Below are positions 31,862-39,720 of a stretch of DNA of 64,000 bases, piece after piece. Origin of the DNA: F23-B02 sp963629425 (lineage in GTDB: Bacteria > Bacillota > Clostridia > Oscillospirales > Oscillospiraceae); assembly GCA_963629425.1 (NCBI GenBank), contig CAVGIU010000001.1:6461-70460 (forward strand), given 5' to 3'. Below the pieces are notes generated by a model, which made no database searches, had not been told where the DNA came from, and worked only from the letters and a program-made list of their open reading frames with translations. The stretch's first letter is position 1, and every line of letters begins with the position of its first letter. The position numbers were made by a program, and so were the translations under genes.

Positions 31862-31962
31862 TGTTTTGACCTCCGTTAAATTTTCAGTTACACTTTGGTA
31901 TGATTTTACCTCAAACCGGGGCGCGCAGTCAAGCGCATTGACGCGCCGCGCCGGATTTGTTA

Positions 31963-32005
31963 CAATGTTTTTCAGGAAGCGCAAAGCGCTTTCGGAAAAA
32001 CATTG
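31963..32005. repeat. Nested hairpin in the divergent intergenic region
   Basis: CAATGTTTTTC and GAAAAACATTG enclose AGCGC-AAA-GCGCT, giving a perfect two-level hairpin upstream of the 31861 gene. The AGCGC/GCGCT core is shared with the repeat family. Confidence 0.6.
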
Positions 32006-32089
32006 CGAGCTGACAGCCGATAGCTGATAGTGGACAGGTGAGGTGCGCGCAAACCGCAATTTTTCATTATTCATTATTATTTATTCATT

Positions 32090-32160
32090 TGTAGGCATTG
32101 CCTGCACTGCCGGGCCATCGCAATATATGTATAGGAGAAGCGCCAAAGCGCTGCTGAAAA
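32090..32160. repeat. Intergenic mosaic repeat, copy 7 (right end only)
   Basis: Only the right end is kept: CACTGCCGGGCCATCGCAAT, ATATGTATAGGAG, then AGCGC-CAAA-GCGCT and GCTGAAAA against the ATG. The rest of the gap back to 31862 is an AT-rich stretch plus the hairpin at 31963. Confidence 0.7.
32134..32160 (+). promoter_or_regulatory. Hairpin-bridged ribosome binding site
   Basis: GGAG (32134-32137) is 23 bases from the ATG at 32161 with an AGCGC/GCGCT hairpin (32139-32152) between. Folding gives an effective spacing of 9 bases. The tail GCTGAAAA-ATG is identical to that of the minus-strand gene at 63751. Confidence 0.55.
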
Positions 32161-32880
32161 ATGGAGTTATGGGAAAATGGGCCGCTGTTTGAACAGTCGG
32201 AGCACTTCCGGCTGGGCACGGACTCCGTGCTGCTGGCGGACTTTGTGAATATCGGCACACGAAAAAGCGGCATCGACCTCGGCTGCGGCTCGGGCATACT
32301 GCCGCTGCTGCTTCTTATGCGAAGCGACAGACTGCACATGACGGGGCTTGAGATAAATCCCGAAGCCACGCACACTGCACGCGAAAACATGGCCGCAAAC
32401 GCGCTGGAGGAGCGCTGCGATATCGTCACGGGCGATATCCGCCGCTGCCGTGAGCTGTTCAAAACGGGGCAGTTTGATCTGATTGTATCCAATCCGCCGT
32501 ACTTTGCCGCCGGAAGCGGTCGGCAGAGCCCGAACGCAGACAAGGCCGCCGCGCGCGGCGAGCTGCTGTGCTCGCTGGAGGATATCTGCCGCGCAGCCTC
32601 CTACCTGTGCCGCACGGGCGGCGCGTTCTGCCTCGTGCACAGGGCAGAGAGGCTCACGGATGTCATATGTCTGCTGCGCGAAACGGGCTTTGAGGCAAAG
32701 CGCCTGCGCACGGTCTCGCACTCGGCGGGAAAAGAGCCGTCGCTCGTGCTTATCGAGGCGAGGCGAGGCGCAGGCGCAGGCTTAAAAATAATGCCGCCGC
32801 TGTTCATCTGCGGCAACGACGGGCGCGAGAGCGCGGAGATAAAACGCATCTATCACAGGGAGGACGAGCATGAGCGGTAA
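32161..32880 (+). CDS. tRNA1(Val) (adenine37-N6)-methyltransferase-like protein (TrmN6/YfiC)
   Basis: The 239-residue Rossmann methyltransferase has SAM motif I IDLGCGSGILPLLLL (about 38-52), an acidic loop in LEINPEA and the N6-adenine catalytic motif IVSNPPYF (about 112-119). The opening FRLGTDSVLLADF is typical of the TrmN6/YabB family that methylates A37 of a tRNA. As in many Firmicutes, it overlaps (11 bp) the rsmI gene. In Bacillus the yabB-yazA-rsmI order is similar. Confidence 0.87.
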   Translation: MELWENGPLFEQSEHFRLGTDSVLLADFVNIGTRKSGIDLGCGSGILPLLLLMRSDRLHMTGLEINPEATHTARENMAANALEERCDIVTGDIRRCRELFKTGQFDLIVSNPPYFAAGSGRQSPNADKAAARGELLCSLEDICRAASYLCRTGGAFCLVHRAERLTDVICLLRETGFEAKRLRTVSHSAGKEPSLVLIEARRGAGAGLKIMPPLFICGNDGRESAEIKRIYHREDEHER

Positions 32881-33700
32881 ATTATATCTTGTGGGAACGC
32901 CTATAGGCAACCTCGGTGATTTTTCGCCGCGCGCAAGACAGGCACTGAGCGACGCGGACTTCATCGCGGCCGAGGACACGCGCGTGACGATGAAGCTTTT
33001 AAATCACTTCGACATCCGCAAGCCGCTCGTGAGCTATTTTGAGCACAACAAATACGCCTCCGGCGCGAAGATACTCGAGCGCATCCTCGCGGGCGAAAGC
33101 TGCGCGCTCGTGACAGACGCCGGTATGCCCGCAATATCCGACCCCGGCGAGGAGCTCGTGCGCCTGTGCGCGGAAAGCGGCGTGGAGGTACTGGTCGTGC
33201 CGGGGCCTGCCGCGCTCGTGTCGGCTGTCGCGCTGTCGGCACTGCCGTCGGGCAGGTTCTGCTTCGAGGGTTTCCTGTCCACCTCAAACAAGAGCCGCCG
33301 CGAGCACCTCGAGAGTCTGCGCGGCGAGAAGCGCACCATGATATTCTACGAAGCGCCGCACAAGCTCATGCGCACGCTTGAGGATATGAAAAGCACCTTC
33401 GGCGCGGATCGGCGCATCGCACTGTGCCGCGAGCTGACGAAGATCCACGAGCAGACGATACGCACCACGCTCGGCGAGGCGGTCGAGTATTTCACCGCAA
33501 CACCGCCCAAGGGCGAGTTCGTGCTGGTAATTGACGGTGCGCCGGAGCAGGAGCTCGAGCTCACGCTCGACGACGCTCTCGCCCTTGTCGAGCGCTATCG
33601 CGCCGAGGGGTTGTCGCGTAAGGCCGCCTGCAAAAAGGCTGCCGCCGAGACCGGGCTGTCCTCAAAAGAGCTCTACGATGGTTCTTTAGAGGCAAATTGA
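32870..33700 (+). CDS. rsmI: 16S rRNA (cytidine1402-2'-O)-methyltransferase RsmI
   Basis: The 276-residue protein has the RsmI/tetrapyrrole-methylase opening LYLVGTPIGNLGDFSPRA (about 5-22), AEDTRVTMKLLNHF, DAGMPAISDPGEELV and PGPAALVSAVALSALPSGRF. It methylates the ribose of C1402 in 16S rRNA. GGGAGGA precedes the ATG, which overlaps the upstream gene. The final codons (TTA GAG GCA AAT TGA) belong to the left end of a repeat copy, so the C-terminal LEAN is supplied by the repeat. Confidence 0.93.
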   Translation: MSGKLYLVGTPIGNLGDFSPRARQALSDADFIAAEDTRVTMKLLNHFDIRKPLVSYFEHNKYASGAKILERILAGESCALVTDAGMPAISDPGEELVRLCAESGVEVLVVPGPAALVSAVALSALPSGRFCFEGFLSTSNKSRREHLESLRGEKRTMIFYEAPHKLMRTLEDMKSTFGADRRIALCRELTKIHEQTIRTTLGEAVEYFTATPPKGEFVLVIDGAPEQELELTLDDALALVERYRAEGLSRKAACKKAAAETGLSSKELYDGSLEAN

Positions 33701-33890
33701 CGCACCTGCCTATACGCTTATTGCGTGAACCCGGTATTGCACCTGCCGACAAAACCGCGAAGCCGCCGCACCCTCGTAGTGAACGGGATTACCCGTTCGC
33801 TTGTAATGGTTTTGTCGGCGGCTTTCGGTCGGGTCGGCGCAATAAGCGTATCCGCACAATTTCAATGCGCTATTGAAAAAAACTCCTCCG
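33686..33890. repeat. Intergenic mosaic repeat, copy 8
   Basis: This copy best shows the inverted-repeat form: TTTAGAGGCAAATTGACGCA, CCTATACGCTTATTGCG and GCCGACAAAACC at left. At right are the complementary GGTTTTGTCGGCGGC, CGCAATAAGCGTATCCGCAC and GCGCTATTGAAAAAA. The interior holds GAACGGGATTACCCGTTC. Confidence 0.85.
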
Positions 33891-33959
33891 AAAAGCGCAC
33901 AAAACGGACGGCGTGGAGGAAAAACATTTTGTAAAAAACGATAAAATGTCAAAAAGCGC

Positions 33960-33988
33960 TTGACAAACGCGTGATATGGCGCTACTAT
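33960..33988 (+). promoter_or_regulatory. Sigma-A promoter of the met transport operon
   Basis: A perfect TTGACA (33960-33965) and TACTAT (33983-33988) are separated by 17 bases. The start should be near 33995, about 45 bases before the leader peptide. Confidence 0.85.
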
Positions 33989-34038
33989 GCCCACATCAAC
34001 GTAAGACACAAAATTTTGAGGAAAGGCAGAAAGCATCC

Positions 34039-34152
34039 ATGAAGAAGCTGAGCAACGCAATGATGATGATGTACATGTGCATGTGCCGCATGTGCATGTT
34101 TCGTCGCGCTCACTTCGGTCAGGAACTTTCTGATACCTGTTTGACGGCTTAA
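34039..34152 (+). CDS. Met/Cys-rich leader peptide of the metQNI operon
   Basis: A 37-codon ORF starts with ATG at 34039, with GAGGAAAGG 8-16 bases upstream. Residues 8-20 are MMMMYMCMCRMCM: eight Met and three Cys in thirteen codons. The peptide ends at TAA (34150-34152), 22 bases before an intrinsic terminator and 215 bases before metQ. CUGUUUG (34137-34143) near its end can pair with CAAACAG (34174-34180), the 5' arm of that terminator. A ribosome stalled in the Met run would leave this pairing free and prevent termination; one reaching the stop codon would mask it. This is the logic of trp-type attenuation, applied to methionine or cysteine supply. The function is inferred. Confidence 0.8.
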   Translation: MKKLSNAMMMMYMCMCRMCMFRRAHFGQELSDTCLTA

Positions 34153-34180
34153 GCCGAAAACCTCTGAGGATAACAAACAG
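34137..34180 (+). promoter_or_regulatory. Candidate antiterminator stem
   Basis: CTGTTTG (34137-34143) and CAAACAG (34174-34180) can form 7 pairs enclosing small hairpins (CGGC-TTAA-GCCG at 34145-34156 and CCT-CTG-AGG). The pairing is exclusive with the terminator stem at 34175-34207. Confidence 0.6.
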
Positions 34181-34213
34181 CGGAAGGTCAATGACCTCCC
34201 GCTGTTTTTTGTT
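34175..34213 (+). terminator. Attenuator terminator of the metQNI leader
   Basis: AAACAGCGG (34175-34183) pairs with CCGCTGTTT (34199-34207), extended by AGGTC/GACCT after one mismatch, and is followed by TTTTTTGTT. It lies between the leader peptide and the structural genes. Confidence 0.88.
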
Positions 34214-34260
34214 ATATATACGCAGAATTCACGATTTCGATTTGAAAGGAGATGTGCCGT

Positions 34261-34353
34261 ATGAACCGACTGGTCAAACGAATGTGTCCTCGGGACACAG
34301 AGGATATTATCATTAACAGACGATACCACGGCTCATTAAACAAAAACTTTTAA
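34261..34353 (+). CDS. Small ORF between attenuator and metQ
   Basis: A 30-codon ORF starts with ATG at 34261 after a strong AAAGGAG (spacing 9). Its stop codon TAA (34351-34353) is part of the TAAGGAG that serves metQ, so its translation would be coupled to MetQ. The peptide is basic with one Cys (opening MNRLVKRMCPRDTED). No similarity is recognised. It may be a second control peptide rather than a functional protein. Confidence 0.55.
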   Translation: MNRLVKRMCPRDTEDIIINRRYHGSLNKNF

Positions 34354-34366
34354 GGAGAAAAATAAA

Positions 34367-35251
34367 ATGAAAAACTTCACCAAAATAATTGCCCTCGCAC
34401 TTGCAATCGTTCTCGCATTCAGCCTCGCAGCCTGCTCCAATAAGAGCGGCAATGACTCCGCCGACGACGGCTCCGAGGTCATCAAAATAGCGGTTCCCAA
34501 CGATACCACCAACGAAGCGCGCGCACTGCTCCTGCTCCAGGAGGCCGGCATCATCAAGCTCAAAGACGGCGCAGGCATCACCGCAACCAAGAACGACATC
34601 GTCGAGAATCCGTACAATGTCGAGATCGTTGAAGCGGAAGCCGCAGCGATCCCCCAGCTCCTGCCCGACGTTGACTACGCAGTCATCAACAGCAACTACG
34701 CGATAAACGCAGGTCTCAACCCCGTTGAGGACTCCCTGTTCAAGGAAGGCTCCTCCTCGGCATACTCCAACATCCTAGCAGTCAAGGAAGGCAACGAAGA
34801 TACCGACGCGGTCAAGGCGCTCAAGGCAGCTCTCGAGAGCAAGCAGGTTGCGGACTTCATCGCAGAGAAGTACGAGGGCTCCGTAGTTTCCGTAGTCGAT
34901 AACCCCACCGACGGCTTTGACAGCTCCGTTGATTACGCAGCCCTTGCAGGCACCACCATTTCCGTCGCAGCTTCCGTAACTCCTCACGCAGAGATCCTCG
35001 AGATCGCAAAGCAGATCCTCGCCGAGAAGGACATCACACTCGACATCCAGACCTACAGCGACTACGTCATCCCCAACAACGTCGTTGAAGACGGCACTGT
35101 TCTCGCAAACTACTTCCAGCACACCCCCTACCTCGACGACTTCAACGCTCAGCAGGGTACCCACATAGTCTCCGTTGCAGCCATCCACGTCGAGCCCATG
35201 GGCCTGTACGGCGGCACCCAGACCACTCTGGACGCTGTGAGCGGCAAGTGA
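34367..35251 (+). CDS. metQ: MetQ/NlpA-family methionine-binding lipoprotein, circularly permuted
   Basis: The 294-residue protein has a lipoprotein signal (lipobox SLAAC, Cys23). Residues about 38-175 (IAVPNDTTNEARALLLLQEA, ATKNDIVENP, EAEAAAIPQLLPDVDYAVIN, SNILAVKEGN) match the second half of canonical MetQ. Residues about 196-292 (TPHAEILEIAKQIL, DYVIPNNVV, ANYFQHTPYLDDF, VEPMGLYGGTQTTLD) match the first half. In E. coli MetQ the order is the reverse: PHAEILE-like to YFQHxPYLD first, then VAVPND onwards. The halves are joined by a new linker (VDNPTDGFDSSVDYAALAG). All conserved segments are present, so ligand binding is probably kept. AAGGAG precedes the ATG. Confidence 0.9.
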   Translation: MKNFTKIIALALAIVLAFSLAACSNKSGNDSADDGSEVIKIAVPNDTTNEARALLLLQEAGIIKLKDGAGITATKNDIVENPYNVEIVEAEAAAIPQLLPDVDYAVINSNYAINAGLNPVEDSLFKEGSSSAYSNILAVKEGNEDTDAVKALKAALESKQVADFIAEKYEGSVVSVVDNPTDGFDSSVDYAALAGTTISVAASVTPHAEILEIAKQILAEKDITLDIQTYSDYVIPNNVVEDGTVLANYFQHTPYLDDFNAQQGTHIVSVAAIHVEPMGLYGGTQTTLDAVSGK

Positions 35252-35292
35252 TATAAGCAACATATTATATAATAGTATAGAAACAGAGAAAT

Positions 35293-35321
35293 AGCTGACA
35301 GGAGCCAAGCTCCTGTCAGCT
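35293..35321 (+). terminator. Intercistronic hairpin between metQ and metN
   Basis: A 13-bp perfect stem AGCTGACAGGAGC with a CAA loop and no T tract follows metQ. It probably stabilises the metQ message or causes partial termination, giving more binding protein than transporter. Confidence 0.6.
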
Positions 35322-35343
35322 ATAACAGAGAGGGATAACGCTT

Positions 35344-36351
35344 GTGATAGAACTGAAAAATGTAAGTAAGACCTTTGATTCCGGAACAGGTGAGGTGGAC
35401 GCGCTCAAAAACGTCAGTCTTACAATCCGGGACGGGGACATATACGGAATAATCGGCATGTCCGGCGCGGGGAAGAGCACGCTCGTGCGATGCATAAACC
35501 TGCTCGAAAGACCATCAAGCGGTGAGATCATCGTAAACGGGCAGCGGCTCGACACAATGAGCCCGGCGCAGCTTCGCGCGGCAAGACGCGACATAACGAT
35601 GATATTCCAGCACTTCAACCTGCTCATGCAGCGCACATGCCTGAAAAATATATGCTTCCCGATGGAGCTTGCCGGCGTAAAAAAAGCCGACGCGGAAAAG
35701 CGCGCACGCGAGCTTCTGGAGCTCGTCGGTCTGCCGGATAAGGCAAACGCCTACCCCGCGCAGCTGTCCGGCGGTCAGCAGCAGCGCATAGCCATTGCCC
35801 GCGCACTGGCGACTGACCCCAAGGTTTTGCTCTGCGACGAAGCCACAAGTGCCCTCGACCCGAAAACGACCCGTCAGATCCTCGAGCTTATTAAAGATAT
35901 TAACTCCAAGCTCGGTATTACGGTCGTTATCATAACCCATCAGATGAGCGTCGTTAAGGAGGTCTGCAACCACGTTGCCATCCTCGATGACGGCGAGGTC
36001 GCCGAGGAGGGGCTGGTCGCGGCGGTGTTCGCGGCGCCAAAATCCCCGGCAGGACGCAGACTCGTGTTCCCCGGCGGGGTGGACGAGCTGGTCTCCGACC
36101 CCAAGACCGAGCGCCGCGTCAGACTTATCTTCCGCGACAGCCGGACGACCGCGATACCTCTCGTCGCGCGCCTGGCGTCGGAGGAGAACATCTTCTGCAA
36201 CATCATTTCCGCATCGACGCAAAAGCTGTCAGAGGAGGTCTACGGCAGCCTGCTCATCGGCATCCCCAGTGCGCAGTATGATCGTGCGCTGAAATTCATT
36301 TCATCCGTTGCAAATGTCACGGCAGAGGAGGTAAACGGCAATGTACAGTGA
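35344..36351 (+). CDS. metN: Methionine ABC transporter ATP-binding protein MetN
   Basis: The start is GTG at 35344 with GAGAGGG about 9 bases upstream. The 335-residue protein has Walker A GMSGAGKST (38-46), Q-loop MIFQHFNLLMQRT, signature QLSGGQQQR (about 139-147), Walker B VLLCDEATSALD and ITHQM. A C-terminal NIL domain of about 80 residues (VRLIFRDSRTTAIPLVARLASEENIF onwards) follows, where methionine binds to inhibit transport in MetN. It forms the ATPase dimer with MetI. It overlaps metI by 11 bp. Confidence 0.94.
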   Translation: MIELKNVSKTFDSGTGEVDALKNVSLTIRDGDIYGIIGMSGAGKSTLVRCINLLERPSSGEIIVNGQRLDTMSPAQLRAARRDITMIFQHFNLLMQRTCLKNICFPMELAGVKKADAEKRARELLELVGLPDKANAYPAQLSGGQQQRIAIARALATDPKVLLCDEATSALDPKTTRQILELIKDINSKLGITVVIITHQMSVVKEVCNHVAILDDGEVAEEGLVAAVFAAPKSPAGRRLVFPGGVDELVSDPKTERRVRLIFRDSRTTAIPLVARLASEENIFCNIISASTQKLSEEVYGSLLIGIPSAQYDRALKFISSVANVTAEEVNGNVQ

Positions 36352-37039
36352 TCTTTTTTCCGAGGCCTCCATTCAGGGGCTTCTCGATCTCCTGCCCACA
36401 TTTCCCACCGCCCTGTGGGAGACATTTTACGTCACAGTTCTGAGCACCGCTCTTTCTCTTGTCATCGGCCTTCCGCTCGGCGTGCTTCTCGTCACCGGCG
36501 AAAAGGATGGCATTCTGCCGCTGCCCGGCTGGCTCATGCACCTGCTGAACGTTATCATAAACCTTCTGCGCTCGATCCCCTTCCTTATATTAATGATCAT
36601 GGTTCTTCCTCTCTCCCGAGCGCTCATAGGCACAGCCGTCGGCACAACGGCGACAATCGTTCCGCTCGTCGCGGCGGCATTTCCATTCGTCGCACGCCTT
36701 GTCGAGAGCAGCCTGCGCGAGCTTGACGGCAACATCATCGAGGCCGCGCAGAGCATGGGCGCGTCACCCATTCAGATAATCTGCAAGGTAATGATCCCCG
36801 AAAGCGTACCATCGCTTATCCAGAACGTCACCATCGCGCTGACCACCATCCTCAGCTACTCGGCAATGAGCGGCATCATCGGCGGCGGCGGGCTTGGCAA
36901 GATTGCCATTGACTACGGCTACTATCGCTATAAGTATCTCATCATGGTCGCTGCGGTCATTATCCTCATCCTGCTCGTTCAGGTTTTCCAGAGCCTCGGC
37001 ACCTATCTTGCCAAGAAGTGCGACAAGAGACTTAAGTAA
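36341..37039 (+). CDS. metI: Methionine ABC transporter permease MetI
   Basis: The 232-residue permease has five membrane helices and the EAA-type coupling loop IIEAAQSMGASPIQIICKVMIPESVP (about 147-172), plus the RSIPFLILMI and SAMSGIIGGGGLG segments typical of MetI. It works with MetN and the lipoprotein MetQ to import methionine. A strong intrinsic terminator follows. Confidence 0.94.
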   Translation: MYSDLFSEASIQGLLDLLPTFPTALWETFYVTVLSTALSLVIGLPLGVLLVTGEKDGILPLPGWLMHLLNVIINLLRSIPFLILMIMVLPLSRALIGTAVGTTATIVPLVAAAFPFVARLVESSLRELDGNIIEAAQSMGASPIQIICKVMIPESVPSLIQNVTIALTTILSYSAMSGIIGGGGLGKIAIDYGYYRYKYLIMVAAVIILILLVQVFQSLGTYLAKKCDKRLK

Positions 37040-37062
37040 CATATACATTACATATAATGTAC

Positions 37063-37097
37063 AAATGAACAGCCCCAAGGGGCTGTTCATTTTTTTA
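37063..37097 (+). terminator. Intrinsic terminator of the metQNI operon
   Basis: AAATGAACAGCCCC pairs with GGGGCTGTTCATTT and is followed by further T; stem of about 14 bp with an AA loop. Confidence 0.88.
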
Positions 37098-37211
37098 GGC
37101 AAATGGGCGTGAATGCTTGATTTTAAGACCGATAGCTGATATTGTCTATGTTAAAGAAAGTTATTTTAGTGTAGCTTTATATTGAGTTAAAGTCGATGCA
37201 AAGGTGGTAAC

Positions 37212-39329
37212 ATGAAGAATACGTTCAAAATATTCTTTTCCGACATTGGAAGTCTCGTTAAGCACTTTTTTGCGGTCGCCGTCGTGATAGCGATAACTAT
37301 CATACCGGCGCTGTATGCATGGGTCAACATCTATGCAAACTCCGACCCCTACGGAAACACGGGCAATATAAGCATTGCCGTCGCGTCCGACGATCAGGGC
37401 TATGAAGGCGAAAACAAGGGCGAAAGTATACTCGACAGCTTAAAGGATAACAAGTCGATAAACTGGGTGTTTACCGACAGCACCGAAAAGGCCAAAAAGG
37501 GTGTCGACAGCGGCAAATATTACGCCGCCATCCTCATCGGCGAAAATTTCAGCCGCAATATGTACGATCTGAAATCCGCCCTTACAGACGATGAGAGCAC
37601 CATTACATACTATGTAAACGCAAAGACCAACGCCATTGCCACCAAGATAACCGACACGGCGGCGGAGACGGTCAAGAGCAACATTCAGGTCGAGTATCTG
37701 AAGGTGCTGTTCCAAACCGTTTTCACCACAGGCCAGGAGATTGGCGATGAAGTTGACGAGGAGCAGGCGGTAAACGCCGTCATCTCGCAGCTGACAGACC
37801 TCAGCAAAAGCCTCAGGCAGTACAGCGCGTCAATAGGCCGGTTCGTCAGCGACAGTTCGTCTATCTCCTATGTCCTCTCAGGCATCGGAAGCTCCTCGGC
37901 AAACGCCGCGGCGGCGCTCTCCGGCAGCCAGGCCACACTCAATTCCGCGCAGGCATCAATAACGAACGCGCAGACCGCGATCGATCAGCTCGCAAATGGC
38001 ATAGACGGCAAGCTCGCAGAGCTTGAAACAGACCTTGACGAGCTCACGGCGGCTCTCAACAAGCTTGCCTCCGGCGAGGTCATAAACGGCAGCATCGAGC
38101 TGCACAATCAGATGGTCGATGCCGCCAAGACAGCAGCCGCAAAGCTTCAGACACATCTTGAGACCCTGCGCGCGCTGCTTCCCGAAAACAGCGCCCTGAG
38201 CGGTACGTCTTACGTTGCGAACACTCTCGACGCGCTCATCGAGCGCACAAAGCAGATGCAGAACCAGCTCGAGCTTCTGCGCGATGACGCAAGCTTTGCC
38301 GAGGATGCGGCGAATATAACAGGCGCCTGTGCGGACACCGTTTCGCTCATGCGCTCCGGCATAACAAATGAGCTCAAGACCGGTATCGACATGATGCTCA
38401 CGAATCTTTCGAGCACGCTGAACATGATGGAACCGCTCATAAGCAGTCTGGGCATAACGCTCGACGATATTGCACCCGTCGTTTCATCCGCGAGCGATAC
38501 GCTCAATTACGTCTCCTCGGCCATGACGAGGCTGCAATCGCTCATGGAGCGCGTCGCAAATTCCTGCGATGAGCTGCTTGTCAAAATAAACGAGGGAACG
38601 GCCGATGAACGGCTTCAGACTCTCATAACCGTTTTGAACGGCAACGCCGAAAAATATGCGGAGTTCCTCTCCGAGCCTGTCAAGGTCTCCGAGGAGACGA
38701 TATATCCCACCGCGAGCTACGGCGACGCGATGACTCCGTTCTACTCTGTCCTTGCCATTTGGGTCGGCGGCGTTATCCTCGTTGCCATCCTCAAGGTCGA
38801 GGCAGACCCGAGGGGGCTGCGCCACGTCACCGAGGGGCAGAAGTACTGGGGTAAATTCCTGCTGTTCTTCTTCCTCGGCCAGGCTCAGGCTGCGGTCATC
38901 GTCCTTGGCGATATCTATCTGCTGGGCTGCCAGTGCGAGAACGCTTTGCTGTTCTGGGCGGCGGCCGCAGTGACGAGCTTTGTCTTCAACGCGCTCATAT
39001 ATTCGCTGGCGCTGGCCTTCGGCGATATCGGCAAGGCCATCGTCGTCGTTATCATGGTCGTTCAGATAGCCGGCTCCTCGGGCTCGTATCCGATCGAGAT
39101 CCTGCCGGATATCTTCAGTAAGATCTATCTGTTCTTCCCGTTCCCCTACGCCATAAACGCGATGCGCGAGGCGATCTTCGGCATGTATCAATGGGATTAC
39201 TTCATCTATCTGGGCGAGCTTCTCATCTTCGGCATCGTCGGCATCGCCATCGGCCTTGTCGTGCGCAAGCCCTTTGTAAAAATGAACCGTTTCGTCGAGG
39301 ACGAAATGGAGAAATCGGGGGTGCTGTGA
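37212..39329 (+). CDS. YhgE/Pip-family membrane protein 1
   Basis: The 705-residue protein has one N-terminal helix (about 17-38, ending PALYAWVNIYANSDPYGNT, the YhgE/Pip hallmark) and a long extracytoplasmic region with Ser/Ala/Asn-rich coiled-coil stretches (about 190-480). A C-terminal domain of about five helices follows (about 510-690), including GSSGSYPIEILPDIF and FPYAINAMREAIFG, similar to ABC-2-type exporters. Members include phage receptor Pip and the ESX-associated EsaA-like proteins. The role is unknown. AAAGGTGG precedes the ATG. It is the first gene of a tightly coupled four-gene operon. Confidence 0.87.
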   Translation: MKNTFKIFFSDIGSLVKHFFAVAVVIAITIIPALYAWVNIYANSDPYGNTGNISIAVASDDQGYEGENKGESILDSLKDNKSINWVFTDSTEKAKKGVDSGKYYAAILIGENFSRNMYDLKSALTDDESTITYYVNAKTNAIATKITDTAAETVKSNIQVEYLKVLFQTVFTTGQEIGDEVDEEQAVNAVISQLTDLSKSLRQYSASIGRFVSDSSSISYVLSGIGSSSANAAAALSGSQATLNSAQASITNAQTAIDQLANGIDGKLAELETDLDELTAALNKLASGEVINGSIELHNQMVDAAKTAAAKLQTHLETLRALLPENSALSGTSYVANTLDALIERTKQMQNQLELLRDDASFAEDAANITGACADTVSLMRSGITNELKTGIDMMLTNLSSTLNMMEPLISSLGITLDDIAPVVSSASDTLNYVSSAMTRLQSLMERVANSCDELLVKINEGTADERLQTLITVLNGNAEKYAEFLSEPVKVSEETIYPTASYGDAMTPFYSVLAIWVGGVILVAILKVEADPRGLRHVTEGQKYWGKFLLFFFLGQAQAAVIVLGDIYLLGCQCENALLFWAAAAVTSFVFNALIYSLALAFGDIGKAIVVVIMVVQIAGSSGSYPIEILPDIFSKIYLFFPFPYAINAMREAIFGMYQWDYFIYLGELLIFGIVGIAIGLVVRKPFVKMNRFVEDEMEKSGVL

Positions 39330-39330
39330 T

Positions 39331-39720
39331 ATGGCGAAGAAACTCAATGTTCGCGTCCGCGAAAACAGCACCGATGTGCTTTACGGTAAGCTGCTGATGT
39401 ACGCAGAGCAGGTGCATCAGAACAATAAGCGCCGCATACGCAACGGGCTTATAAGCCTTATAGTCATACCCTTTATCCTTGTCGGCATCCTGCTTCTGAC
39501 CGACAGCTCCAGGATCGTGTTCCTTATCATATGGATAGCCTGCATGTTCGTCGTCGCGGCGTTTCTGCTGTTTGTTGCGTATTCCGACTGGATGCTGCAA
39601 TCGACGATAAACGAGCTTTCGCGCGACGAGCTCGGCGAGCTTGACAGCCTTATTACCGTCAAGCCCCCGCGCCGCGGCTTCAAATTACTGCAGAAGCTTG
39701 AAGAGGAGGTGACGAAGTGA
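39331..39720 (+). CDS. Small two-helix membrane protein between the YhgE genes
   Basis: The 129-residue protein has a cytoplasmic N-terminus, two adjacent membrane helices (about 40-60 and 63-85) and a charged C-terminus (PPRRGFKLLQKLEEE). It starts one base after the first YhgE gene's stop and overlaps the next gene by 4 bp. No family is recognised. Position suggests it is a structural partner of the two YhgE proteins. Confidence 0.72.
   Translation: MAKKLNVRVRENSTDVLYGKLLMYAEQVHQNNKRRIRNGLISLIVIPFILVGILLLTDSSRIVFLIIWIACMFVVAAFLLFVAYSDWMLQSTINELSRDELGELDSLITVKPPRRGFKLLQKLEEEVTK

Noticed and set aside
32039..32095. AT-rich CATTATTCATTATTATT stretch as a repeat array or CRISPR-like element
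   Set aside because: Short imperfect simple sequence without regular spacers or conserved repeats.
33995..34213. SAM riboswitch or T-box for metQNI
   Set aside because: No S-box core sequences and no T-box GGUGGNACC motif; a start codon with ribosome binding site and Met run fit a leader peptide instead.
34175..34213. The hairpin as a terminator of the upstream rsmI operon
   Set aside because: It lies almost 500 bp after rsmI and directly downstream of a strong promoter and leader ORF, so attenuation is the better reading.
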